From positions 1 to 21,502 of the IMG/VR virus record IMGVR_UViG_3300025646_000449: a stretch of 21,502 nucleotides of DNA. One strand, 5' to 3'. Both the position numbers and the translations under genes were made by a program. The notes beneath the pieces are model-generated. The model saw nothing but the letters and a program-made list of their open reading frames with translations. It was not told the origin of the DNA and ran no database searches. Origin of the DNA: a virus. Every line of letters begins with the position of its first letter. The stretch's first letter is position 1. Below, one piece after another: positions 6,862-15,660 of this stretch.

Positions 6862-9800
6862 TATGCAAAGTTATTGTTAGTTATATTTCTATTACGTGAA
6901 GGACCTTCACTTTGTCTTGAATTGTTAAAATTATCATTAACAACTTTAACATTATTAAGTGCCGCTACCATTTCAGGGACAAGTGCTTTAATTGTTGATG
7001 CAACAATACCTTCAACTTCTTCAGCTGATATTCCTTGTTGTTGAGTTATAGGTTTGTTTGTTTTTTGTATTACTGAACTAGTTGTATTATTTACAGGGTT
7101 AATAATATTTTCTGTTTTAGGAGTAATAGTATTAATAACAGCTTCTTGTCTAGCATTAAATTCGGCTTGTCTTTCAGCTATTTTAGGGTTATTTGAAGAA
7201 CCTACACCAGTAAAAGTTTCATCTGTAGCTAAATTTTTAACAGTTACTACAAATTCTGTTTTACCGTTATCTAAGAGGGTTTTAACTTTATCTACTATTA
7301 TAGTAGATAATTGGGCTTCTAAAGCATTTATAGTTGTTTTATCTGTTAGAGCAGTTTCTGTTTGGCTAATAGAAGTAGAAGTTTGTACAGAAGATGGTTG
7401 TGGGGTAGCAACTGAAATTCCTGGTACTAGTTCTTTTGAGGCTTGGTTTATAAGAGAAGTTTCTGTTTTATTAGTACCTAATGCTGATTGAATAGGAGAA
7501 GTAGATAATGTAGTAGGTAATAATGTATTAAGTTTTTCTAAATTAGTAGCAGCATTAAAAGTTGCTGTAGAAAGGTTTTCAGTATTTGTTGTTAGTGTTT
7601 CTTGTGTTGTTGTAGGGGAAGGAGTTGTAACTGAAATACCAGGAACTAATTCATTAGTAATTGATTTGGGATTTAAATCTACGGTGTTTGCAGTATTTGT
7701 AACGGTTGAGGCTTTGTCTGTTGTACTAATAGTGTTTGTAGCGGCAGAAGTTTTATCTATAGTGTTTGTAGCGACAGACGCCTTATCTACAATGTTTGCG
7801 GTGTTTGTAGCGACAGATGCTTTGTCTACAATGTTTGCAGTATTTTTAACGGCAGATGCTTTGTCTACAATGTTTGCAGTATTTTTAACGGCAGATGCTT
7901 TGTCTACAATGTTTGCGGTGTTTGTAGCGGCAGATGTTTTGTCTACTATATTTGCAGTGTTTGTAGCAATAGATGCCTGATTTATAGTAATTGTAGCCGT
8001 GTTTGTAGCAACAGATGCTTTGTCTACTATATTTGCGGTGTTTGTAGCAACAGACGTTTTGTCTATAGTGTTTGCGGTGTTTGTAGCAACAGAAGTTTTA
8101 TCTACATTTGTAGTAGCAGACGCTTTGTTTACTATATTTGTAGCGGCAGAGACCTTATCTACTATATTTGCGGTGTTTGTAGCGGCAGAGACCTTATCTA
8201 CTATATTTGCGGTGTTTGTAGCGGCAGATGTTTTGTCTACTGTGTTTGTAGAAATAGATGCTTGGTTTATAGTAATTGTAGCTGTATTTGTAGCAATAGA
8301 TGTCTTATCTACAGTATTTACGGCATTTGTAGCAACAGAAGTTTTATCTATAGTATTTACGGCATTTGCAGCAGTTGATACCTTGTCTACTGTATTTATA
8401 GCATTTTTAGCAGTTAAAGTTTTATCTACCGTGTTTGTAGCAGTGTTTGTAGATATGGATGCCTGATTTATAGTGATTGTAGCGGTATTTGTAGCGACAG
8501 ATGTTTTATCTACTGTGTTTACGGCGTTTGTGGCCGTTGAAGCTTTGTCTACTGTGTTTACGGCGTTTGTGGCAGTTGAAGCTTTGTCTACTGTGTTTGT
8601 AGCAGTGTTTGTAACAGTATTTGTAGCAACAGAAGCTTGATCTATAGTACTTGTAGCGGTAGTAGTTTGAGAAGTAGTAGGTGCTGAAGCTGAAGATACA
8701 TTGATAGTGCCCTTAAAATCTGATAGGGTTTCTAATTTTGCAGCATCTAATGAATTTAAAGATGTAGCTAATAAAGCAACACTGGTAGCTATCCCTTTTA
8801 AAGCAGTGCTTGTTAGATTTAATTTTGGGGCTAATTCAGCTAATGGTTTTAAAGTTAAACCTAATATTGCAATAGCACCTGCACCAAGTAATACTAATGG
8901 AGATAGTGCTCCAAAGAATGCTGCTGATGAGCCTAATACAAATAATGAACTAGCAAATCCAGCCATAACTGCTGGGTCAAGTCCTTCTAACATTTTAAAT
9001 GCTTCAGCAGTAGGAGCAATTGCACTTCCTAAAATATATAATGCTCCTGCACCTAATATAATTGCAGGTGATAAAGCACCAAATAATGCTGAAGCAGTAC
9101 CTAATATAGTTAATGCGCTTGCAAATCCTAACATTGTTGACGCGTTTAACCCTTCTAAAACTGCAAAGGCTTTTGCAGCAGGTGTAAGTGCATTTCCTAA
9201 AACGTATAATGCTCCTGCACCTAATACAACTAATGGGGCTACTACACCTAACATAGATGCTGCTGAACCTAACATAGATAATCCTGTGCTAAATCCTAAA
9301 ATTGCATCAGCAGAAATACCTGCTAAATTTTTCATTGCTTCAGCTGCGGGGACAATTGCTTTTCCTAAAAGATATATAGCGCCTGCACCCATTGCTATAA
9401 CAGGAGCAAATGCACCTATTAAAGCAGTGGTAGTAGATAATTGAGATAACCCAAATGTAAATGATAATATAGCATCAGCAGATATACCTGCTAAATTTTG
9501 CATTGCTTCTGCAGCAGGTGTAATTGCTATTCCTAAAAGTGTTATAGCTCCTGTGCCTAATAAAACTAAAGGTGATAATACCCCCATTCCAGCGGCAGCA
9601 TTTCCTAATAAATTAAGGGCGACTGAAAAACCAATCATTGAATCCGCACTAATTCCTACTAAGTTTTGCATTGCTTCTGCAGCAGGGGCTATGGCTTGTC
9701 CTAAAAGATAAATTGTTCCTGTTCCTAATGCCACTAAAGGAGCTAATGTACCCATAAAAGAAGCAGCTCCTCCAAGTATAGTAAGAGAAGTTGCAAATCC

Positions 9801-12800
9801 TATCATTGAATCAGCAGATATTCCTGCTAAATTTTGCATTGCAATTGCTGCTGGCTCAAGTGCAGAACCAATTAAATAAATAGTACCTGCCCCTAATGCT
9901 ACTAAAGGTGCTAATATACCCATTTGTGTAGCTGCGGTTCCTAATATTGTAAGGGAAGTTGCAAATCCTATCATAGAATCAGCTCCTATACCTGCTATTT
10001 GCTTCATCGCTTCTGCAGCTGGGTCAAGAGCTTCACCTAATAAGAAAATTGAACCTGCTCCTAAACCAATAAGTGGTGAAATAGTACCCATAAAAGCAGC
10101 TGTTGTGCCCAACATTGTTAATGCTGAAGCAAAACCAATCATAGAATCTGAACTAACGTCTGCTAGGGCTTTCATTGATTCAGCGGCATTACTCATACTT
10201 AAACCTAATACAGCTAAAGCACCTGAACCAATTATAATTAAAGGACTCATGACTGCTAAACCTGATACTACTAATCCTAAAGCACCAATACCAGTAGCAA
10301 GTCCTAATAAACTACCTCCATCAATTTCTGTTAATCTTTCAAATGAACCTGTAAATATATCTAAAGCAGGTGAAACAGCCATTAAAGCACTTCCTAAAGG
10401 AATCAAGGCTAAAGATACTAAACTTAAAACACCAGCACCTATTAAAGCAAATGGTGCAGCAACACCTAATACTGTTAAACCACCTGCTAATCCTGCTATT
10501 CCTGCCCCTACCATTAATAGGTTTTCACCATTTATGCCGGCAAGTGTTCCAGATAATCCGGCTAAAGATGAAGTGATTAAAGGTAATACTAATGCTCCTG
10601 CTACTAATCCAGGAATCGCCATTAATACACCACTACCAAATGCTGCTAAACCAATTCCAAAAATTGGCAATGCTGCTCCTATAGCTAATAAATTAGTAAG
10701 TGGTATTTTAGTTGTTAAATCTATTAATGACTGAGTTAATGAAGAAACTGTGGTACTGATTGATTTTCCAATAGCAAAAATAGCGGCTCCCGCAGATACT
10801 AATATATTAGCAATTGCATTTCCTATGTTTGCTATAGAGTTACCTATTTTTTCTACAGCGTTTCCGGCAGCTTCTATCCCAGGGGCAGCTAATCTTAATG
10901 CAGCTCCAAATAGAGTAAATGCTCCTATTCCAGCAAGCACAAATGGTAAGGCAGCTCCCATTATAGTTAACCCACCAGCTAAACCAACCATTCCTAAACT
11001 AAATAAAGCAAAATTACCTCCATCGATTCCAGAAATTGCTTCACTTAATTGAGTTAATGCAGGTGAAAGTATAGGTAATGTAAGAGCTCCTAGCAAGAAT
11101 CCTGGAGTGGCTGTCAATAATCCAGCACCTAATACCATTATACCTGCGCTAAATGCCAAGAACCCTGCACCATCAATACCTGCTATGGCTGCATTGAGTT
11201 CTGCGAGTGCTGGCGCTATAAGTGGTAAAGTAGCAGCACCTACTAAGAATCCAGGTGCTGAAGTTAATAAAGTTACTCCTAATATTCCTACTCCAACTGC
11301 TAAACTAGGTAATGTTAATGCTAAACCTAGCAAACCACCGAGTGGGACATTAGTGGCTAAATCGATTAAAGATTGAGTCAAAGCAGGTAACACAGTAGTT
11401 ACAGCACCTGCTATTGCAGTTATTACTCCTGCGATGGCTGTTCCAACAGCAATTACTGCAGGGGCTGCTAGTGCTAATGCGGCACCAAATGGTATTAAAG
11501 CCGCACCTAACGCGCCTATAAGCGCAACACCTAGGAAAGGTGCCCCAGTGGCTGCAACTGCACCCAACGTGGCTAATCCCGCGCCTAATGCGGCCATACC
11601 TGCTGCTGCAGGTACACCTAATAATGCTATACCTGCTAGGCCAATAGAGCCAACTGCCATAGCAGCTAATCCAAGTGATATGGGGATTAATGATAAACCA
11701 CCTAAAATAGCCATTGGGTCAGCAAATGCTTTTAACCCATTGGCAATACCTTTCATTCCTGCTTGGAGGGTTTTACCATTAAGTTTTTCAACTAATTTTA
11801 ATGGCAATGATGCTACTCCAAGAGCTATTAAACCAGGTGCAGATACAAGTAAAGATAAACCACCTTGTATAACTTTAGGGTCAGCAAATGCTTTAAGACC
11901 CTTAGCTATATTTTGCATTTTTTCTTTTAATGCCTTACCAGTGTCTTTAGGAGCAACAGTTTTACCTGCCTTTTCAGCGGCTCCTGAAGCTTTATCTGTT
12001 ACTCCTTTGACAGCAGCTGCTGGTCCTTCTCCTGGTTTAAATACACCTGCGGTATTAGCTACTTCTTCACTTACCATTCGGCCCGAAGCCATATCACGGA
12101 ATCTACCTCCTCCAGCCATTCTTGGGTCAAATTCAATGCCTGCAGCTTTATTAGCAGCACCACTAAAAGCGCCTGTTAATTTATCTTTAAGCCCTTTTAA
12201 TGGTTCAGTTAGCCCTTTAAATCTTTCTTTAATACCATCAAAAAACCCATCAGTAGAACCTGGGGCAAATGCTTCAGTAAGTTTATCTTTTATACTACCA
12301 AATGAAATCCCACTTACATTATTAGTTATTCCTTTAAAAAACCCAGCATAAGTTGCAGGATTAAATAAAGAACCAAAACTTATTCCTAGGGCTTTGGCCG
12401 CAATAGCAACACCTATTAAAGCATTACTCCAGCCACCAGTAAGTTCATTTAATTTTCCTAACCATTTAGCCACCCAAGCTATAGGTTGTAACATAGCTGC
12501 TAAAACATCAATAACAGGAGTTAAAGCTGTCATTACATTTGCAAATAAATCTTTTACTTTTGAGACAGCTGCGTTAAATTTATCTTGAGCAGAAAGTGCT
12601 TTTGCTTGTTCGTACGCTTGTTTACCCATAGTTGAACGGATTTCTTCAAGCGTTTTATTTTGCATTTCTTGTTTAAGTAATGTTTCTCCTAATTCATTAC
12701 GGTTCATGCCCATTGCCTTTGCAATAGCTTCTTGTTGTTTGACATTCATATCGCCAAACGAAGCTAAATCAACATTTTGCTTCTTGAGTTCTTCACCCAA

Positions 12801-15320
12801 AGTAGCCATATCGTTGTTAAGGGCAGCTGCTCTTGCTTTTTCAAGATTAAGCTGTTTACCAGTTAATAGTTCAGCTTCTAACTCAGCACCAATACTTTGT
12901 TCAAAATCCAATAAATTACCTTGGATTCCTTCTAATTGGGCTAAAGTAGAGCCAAATTCTCTAGCAGCAATTGCAGCTTTAGCAAGTGCTTGTGGGTTTG
13001 AAGCTAACGATGCTTGTAAACCTTTAGAAGTTTTAGCAACATCACCTAATATATCTTTAACAGATGCTGTGGTTTTGCTTGTTTGAAGCATAGCACCTGT
13101 AGTATCGTATAAATTTCCTAGTACATTTTCGGTTTCTTTACCTTGTAACCTCATTAAGGTTGTAAGGTTACCAGCTTCAGCACCAGCTAAACCAATTCGT
13201 TCAGTTAAATTTGTAAATGTTTCAGCTGATTGTGAACTAATATCAAAGAATACACCTGTAGTTTCTTTGAGTGCGAAGAATGATTTTTGTAACTTTTCGC
13301 TGTTAATAAATAAATCACCACTAGCACCTGCGGCGTTACTTAGCGCATTGCGCATAGCTAATGCATTACCATAACCAATGCCTAGTTCCTGTTGGAATTG
13401 GTTGGTTAATTGAGAATTACGTAATAATGCTGCTCCTATAGCAGTTAAAATAGCTGCGGGATCAGTTAGGGTTTGTTTAAGATTACCCATAACTTTTCCT
13501 AACATTTTACCAGCCGCATCTAATTGAGTTACTTTTTTTACATTAGCTTCTATATTAACACCTTGTTCTTTAATATTAGTGAGTATTTTATCATTAATAT
13601 TAAGATTTTTAGTGTTGATTTCAGTTTTTTCTTCTAAAAGTTTTAATTCTTCTTCAGTAAGAGTTTTTCTTTCTTCTATTTTAGAAGTTAAAATTTCTAA
13701 AGATTTTTTATCTTCTTCATTTAAAGTAGATATTTTATCTAAAACTTCCCTTCTTTTTTCTTCAATATCTGTGTTTTCAAGAACAATAGAAGATAAATTC
13801 TGTGCTATACTAATTTCTTCTTCAGTAAGTTTTTGTTTATTTTCAATTTTCTGAGTAATTTCAGCTAATTGTTTACTTTGATCTTCAGTTAAGATATTAG
13901 AAGTTTCTTGAATTTGGGTAAATACAGTAACTAACTCATTACGATTTTTAGCGGTTTCTAAAGAAGCTTTATCTTGGTATTCTTTATTTAATCTTCTTAC
14001 TTCATCCGTAACTTCTTTTACATCTTCAGCTTTAAAAACACTAGCTAATACAGGAATTTTAGAAAATTCTTTAACAATAGAACCTGTAACTCCCATGGTT
14101 TTAGCTAAGTCTTTTTCCCTTAATATTGAAGATTCAATTTCACTAGTTAAAGACTCGTATAAGGTTTTATTGTTAGCTAATACTTTATTAGATTCTATAG
14201 CTTTAATTAAACGAGTTTTTTCAGTATTATTTAAGCCTTTTAATAAATCTTGATTTTGTTCTAAAACTGCTACCTTTTCTTGGATAGATCCATTACTATC
14301 AGCTGATAATTTTCCTTCAGTTCTTAATTCTGTGATTATAGAACGGGCTAAATCTAATTGTTGGGATTTTGTAGTTAGGTTTTCTTTTGTTACTTTAGAT
14401 GCTTTAACTATTGAATCTCGTTCTTCTTTAAACCCTTGTTCTTTTCTGTTTAAGATTTGAGTCATTAACCCAAATTCACTTCGGGTAATTTGTTCTTTAT
14501 TTTCAAGCTTAGAAATAATACTTCTAACTAGTTCTTCTTCTTCAACACTTTTAGTAATATTATTATTTAAGGCATCATTTAAAACTGAAGATATTTGATT
14601 ACGTTGTTCACTTAATTTTATTGCCTTTTCAGTATTAATGTTTTCATTAGTAGCTAATTCATTAATCTGAGAAAAATATGATCTTATTTCATTTAGTTGG
14701 CGGGTTTGACCACCTAATCTTCCATTAGCACTTCTAACAGCATTATCTTGTTCTAAAACTGCGCTGACTATGTCTTGTTGAGTTTGTTTAATACTATCAA
14801 CAATAGCATTAAAATTAAGTTCAGCAGACGCTCTTTGGACTTGGGTTTCTAAACTTTTTTTATCTACGGCAACTTGTTCTTTACTATTGTTAAGTTCTTC
14901 AACAGACATAACCCTAGTAAGATCTCTATCATTTCTAATATTAAACGCAGTATCGCGTAATGATTTAAAATCTTTAAGAACAGTTCTACTAAAATCACTA
15001 GTAGTACTTATACTTCCTACTATCCTATCTAATTCACTACTTACAGAAGATATATCACTAGCATATTCATCTGTGTTTTGTGCTATATTATTAATACGGC
15101 TACTTAATTCTTCATTAAGTTGTTGGAGAAGATTTGTATTGCCCTTTGCTTGACTTAATTTATTATTATATTCTTCAGTTATAGCATTTTGGGCTTCTTG
15201 GCTTAATCCTATTTGTTTAGATAGCTGTAGAATGGTCCTTATAGACTCTTGGATTTGATCTACTAACTGTCTACTCTGATCAATTGGTCCTGGATTAATA
15301 TTATCGTTTTCTTCAGCCAT
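6861..15320 (-). CDS. Giant tail tape measure protein with multi-scale repeats
   Basis: At 2819 aa this is by far the largest gene and lies where a tape measure gene belongs: after sheath, tube and chaperone-like genes and before the baseplate genes. Regions: 1-620, charged coiled coil with repeated K-x2-LTEEE phrases near 490-590; ~607-1107, the most ordinary tape measure-like core, ending in a GGGRFRDMASGRMVSEE segment; ~1135-2205, a hydrophobic Ala/Gly/Leu/Ile-rich tract with many helix-length segments and about nine 56-residue repeats; ~2225-2550, about 25 Thr/Asn/Lys-rich 13-residue repeats (VDKASVATNTANI type); ~2550-2819, a polar tail with a duplicated ELVPGIS phrase. Tape measures fix tail length, and their hydrophobic parts may help DNA cross the host membrane. 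T4 gp29 is only 590 aa. Start chosen at ATG 15320, followed by MAEENDN; the leader has no Shine-Dalgarno sequence. Confidence 0.92.
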   Translation of the reverse strand: MAEENDNINPGPIDQSRQLVDQIQESIRTILQLSKQIGLSQEAQNAITEEYNNKLSQAKGNTNLLQQLNEELSSRINNIAQNTDEYASDISSVSSELDRIVGSISTTSDFSRTVLKDFKSLRDTAFNIRNDRDLTRVMSVEELNNSKEQVAVDKKSLETQVQRASAELNFNAIVDSIKQTQQDIVSAVLEQDNAVRSANGRLGGQTRQLNEIRSYFSQINELATNENINTEKAIKLSEQRNQISSVLNDALNNNITKSVEEEELVRSIISKLENKEQITRSEFGLMTQILNRKEQGFKEERDSIVKASKVTKENLTTKSQQLDLARSIITELRTEGKLSADSNGSIQEKVAVLEQNQDLLKGLNNTEKTRLIKAIESNKVLANNKTLYESLTSEIESSILREKDLAKTMGVTGSIVKEFSKIPVLASVFKAEDVKEVTDEVRRLNKEYQDKASLETAKNRNELVTVFTQIQETSNILTEDQSKQLAEITQKIENKQKLTEEEISIAQNLSSIVLENTDIEEKRREVLDKISTLNEEDKKSLEILTSKIEERKTLTEEELKLLEEKTEINTKNLNINDKILTNIKEQGVNIEANVKKVTQLDAAGKMLGKVMGNLKQTLTDPAAILTAIGAALLRNSQLTNQFQQELGIGYGNALAMRNALSNAAGASGDLFINSEKLQKSFFALKETTGVFFDISSQSAETFTNLTERIGLAGAEAGNLTTLMRLQGKETENVLGNLYDTTGAMLQTSKTTASVKDILGDVAKTSKGLQASLASNPQALAKAAIAAREFGSTLAQLEGIQGNLLDFEQSIGAELEAELLTGKQLNLEKARAAALNNDMATLGEELKKQNVDLASFGDMNVKQQEAIAKAMGMNRNELGETLLKQEMQNKTLEEIRSTMGKQAYEQAKALSAQDKFNAAVSKVKDLFANVMTALTPVIDVLAAMLQPIAWVAKWLGKLNELTGGWSNALIGVAIAAKALGISFGSLFNPATYAGFFKGITNNVSGISFGSIKDKLTEAFAPGSTDGFFDGIKERFKGLTEPLKGLKDKLTGAFSGAANKAAGIEFDPRMAGGGRFRDMASGRMVSEEVANTAGVFKPGEGPAAAVKGVTDKASGAAEKAGKTVAPKDTGKALKEKMQNIAKGLKAFADPKVIQGGLSLLVSAPGLIALGVASLPLKLVEKLNGKTLQAGMKGIANGLKAFADPMAILGGLSLIPISLGLAAMAVGSIGLAGIALLGVPAAAGMAALGAGLATLGAVAATGAPFLGVALIGALGAALIPFGAALALAAPAVIAVGTAIAGVITAIAGAVTTVLPALTQSLIDLATNVPLGGLLGLALTLPSLAVGVGILGVTLLTSAPGFLVGAATLPLIAPALAELNAAIAGIDGAGFLAFSAGIMVLGAGLLTATPGFLLGALTLPILSPALTQLSEAISGIDGGNFALFSLGMVGLAGGLTIMGAALPFVLAGIGAFTLFGAALRLAAPGIEAAGNAVEKIGNSIANIGNAIANILVSAGAAIFAIGKSISTTVSSLTQSLIDLTTKIPLTNLLAIGAALPIFGIGLAAFGSGVLMAIPGLVAGALVLPLITSSLAGLSGTLAGINGENLLMVGAGIAGLAGGLTVLGVAAPFALIGAGVLSLVSLALIPLGSALMAVSPALDIFTGSFERLTEIDGGSLLGLATGIGALGLVVSGLAVMSPLIIIGSGALAVLGLSMSNAAESMKALADVSSDSMIGFASALTMLGTTAAFMGTISPLIGLGAGSIFLLGEALDPAAEAMKQIAGIGADSMIGFATSLTILGTAATQMGILAPLVALGAGTIYLIGSALEPAAIAMQNLAGISADSMIGFATSLTILGGAASFMGTLAPLVALGTGTIYLLGQAIAPAAEAMQNLVGISADSMIGFSVALNLLGNAAAGMGVLSPLVLLGTGAITLLGIAITPAAEAMQNLAGISADAILSFTFGLSQLSTTTALIGAFAPVIAMGAGAIYLLGKAIVPAAEAMKNLAGISADAILGFSTGLSMLGSAASMLGVVAPLVVLGAGALYVLGNALTPAAKAFAVLEGLNASTMLGFASALTILGTASALFGALSPAIILGAGALYILGSAIAPTAEAFKMLEGLDPAVMAGFASSLFVLGSSAAFFGALSPLVLLGAGAIAILGLTLKPLAELAPKLNLTSTALKGIATSVALLATSLNSLDAAKLETLSDFKGTINVSSASAPTTSQTTTATSTIDQASVATNTVTNTATNTVDKASTATNAVNTVDKASTATNAVNTVDKTSVATNTATITINQASISTNTATNTVDKTLTAKNAINTVDKVSTAANAVNTIDKTSVATNAVNTVDKTSIATNTATITINQASISTNTVDKTSAATNTANIVDKVSAATNTANIVDKVSAATNIVNKASATTNVDKTSVATNTANTIDKTSVATNTANIVDKASVATNTATITINQASIATNTANIVDKTSAATNTANIVDKASAVKNTANIVDKASAVKNTANIVDKASVATNTANIVDKASVATNTIDKTSAATNTISTTDKASTVTNTANTVDLNPKSITNELVPGISVTTPSPTTTQETLTTNTENLSTATFNAATNLEKLNTLLPTTLSTSPIQSALGTNKTETSLINQASKELVPGISVATPQPSSVQTSTSISQTETALTDKTTINALEAQLSTIIVDKVKTLLDNGKTEFVVTVKNLATDETFTGVGSSNNPKIAERQAEFNARQEAVINTITPKTENIINPVNNTTSSVIQKTNKPITQQQGISAEEVEGIVASTIKALVPEMVAALNNVKVVNDNFNNSRQSEGPSRNRNITNNNFA
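7674..8648. repeat. 39-bp minisatellite inside the tape measure gene
   Basis: Tandem in-frame repeat coding for VDKxSxATNTAN[I/T]. The base unit is 39 bp (13 codons); I count about 25 units, a few shortened to 30 bp or extended to 42 bp. Some neighbours look identical: the unit containing gctttgtctacaatgtttgc recurs at 39-bp spacing near 7857-7910, and the unit with gagaccttatctactatatt appears twice near 8150-8200. A higher-order pattern is also visible: a unit ending TATIT followed by an INQAS unit occurs three times. Confidence 0.93.
8830..10330. repeat. 168-bp tandem repeats coding for 56-residue hydrophobic units
   Basis: About nine in-frame copies of a 168-bp unit within the tape measure gene. 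Each codes for a 56-residue block of the type SADSMIGFATSLTILG, then PLVALGAGTIYLLG, then PAAEAMQNLAGI. The spacing was checked at three landmarks: the block coding for ADS-MIGF starts near 9977, 9809 and 9641, that is every 168 bases. Copies are diverged at DNA level but keep the same register. Confidence 0.92.
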
Positions 15321-15354
15321 AAGTTAGAAATATTCCTATATAAATATTAAAAAG

Positions 15355-15383
15355 TATAAGGTGATGCAAAGCACCACCTTATA
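15355..15383 (-). terminator. Terminator-like hairpin between chaperone frame and tape measure
   Basis: The arms TATAAGGTG and CACCTTATA pair over 9 bp, followed by one A-C mismatch and an inner TGC/GCA stem with an AAA loop. On the minus strand the hairpin is followed by CTTTTTAATATTTA, so it resembles an intrinsic terminator or attenuator. It contains the stop codon of the upstream 76-codon frame and lies 35 bases before the tape measure start. It could lower tape measure expression relative to the chaperone, or be an RNA processing/stability element. Confidence 0.65.
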
Positions 15384-15609
15384 GTTCGTTCTTTAACCCA
15401 GAGTCTTTTGGTAAGTTATCCCAGTCAATGTCAAAGTTTTCAAATGTTTCCATTGCTTTTTCATCATTGGTTTTGCCTTGCTGGGCTTCTTCTTGTTTCT
15501 TATGAATATCACTAATTTTGTTTATATAATAACGTCTCATATAAACGGGTAAATTCCATGCTTGTTCGAAACTAAACCCTCCCTTTCCCCAGTAGACAAG
15601 GTCGAACAC
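15379..15609 (-). CDS. C-terminal domain of tail assembly chaperone, probably expressed by frameshift
   Basis: The frame codes for about 76 residues from a GTG at 15609, but it is open further back to a TAA at 15660-15658. The codons before the GTG read sensibly (GLTSSYKPVIYDE), and the following FDLVYWGKGGFSFEQAWNLP and VYMRRYYINK blocks look like the domain that follows gp26-like proteins in related phages. No good start exists: the GTG has GAG directly against it with no spacing for a ribosome site, and the nearby ATGATG at 15617-15612 is in another frame that soon stops. I therefore think it is normally made as an extension of the upstream gp26-like protein by a +1 shift, giving a ~342-aa fusion. 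The second half is charged and probably helical. Independent expression from the GTG remains possible. Confidence 0.75.
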   Translation of the reverse strand: MFDLVYWGKGGFSFEQAWNLPVYMRRYYINKISDIHKKQEEAQQGKTNDEKAMETFENFDIDWDNLPKDSGLKNEL

Positions 15610-15628
15610 CTCATCATAAATAACTGGT

Positions 15629-15660
15629 TTATAACTGGAGGTCAGGCCAAAAGAAACTTA
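15629..15660 (-). other. Candidate +1 programmed ribosomal frameshift site
   Basis: The gp26-like frame ends AGT TTC TTT TGG CCT ... TTA TAA. The downstream frame is +1 relative to it and is open from just after the TAA at 15660-15658, giving a 28-base window of overlap. Within the window the run TTTT (15652-15649) lets the tRNA on TTT re-pair perfectly with TTT one base later, after which GGC CTG ACC TCC AGT TAT is read. The predicted fusion is 253 + 13 + 76 = 342 residues. The position just upstream of the tape measure gene is the classic place for tail chaperone frameshifts. Confidence 0.6.

Noticed and set aside
7666-8466. Plus-strand open frames over the repeats (FVATDALSTMFAVF-like proteins)
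   Set aside because: They are antisense shadows of the 39-bp repeats in the tape measure gene; the lack of stops follows from the repeated codons, and every other gene is on the minus strand.
7674-10330. CRISPR array or intergenic repeat array
   Set aside because: The repeats are contiguous, in-frame coding units without unique spacers; they belong to the tape measure protein.
8701-12351. Several long plus-strand frames, Ala/Pro/Asn-rich (up to 305 aa)
   Set aside because: They mirror the hydrophobic Ala/Gly/Leu repeats of the tape measure gene on the opposite strand; composition is a mirror image and no leader or family pattern is seen.
15336-15348. TATAAATA octamer upstream of the tape measure gene
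   Set aside because: It is on the plus strand, pointing away from the tape measure and antisense to the chaperone genes, so it is most likely a chance AT-rich match.
15612-15617. ATGATG as the start of the 76-codon frame
   Set aside because: It lies in a different frame from the FDLVYWGKGG coding sequence and reaches a stop after about 26 codons.
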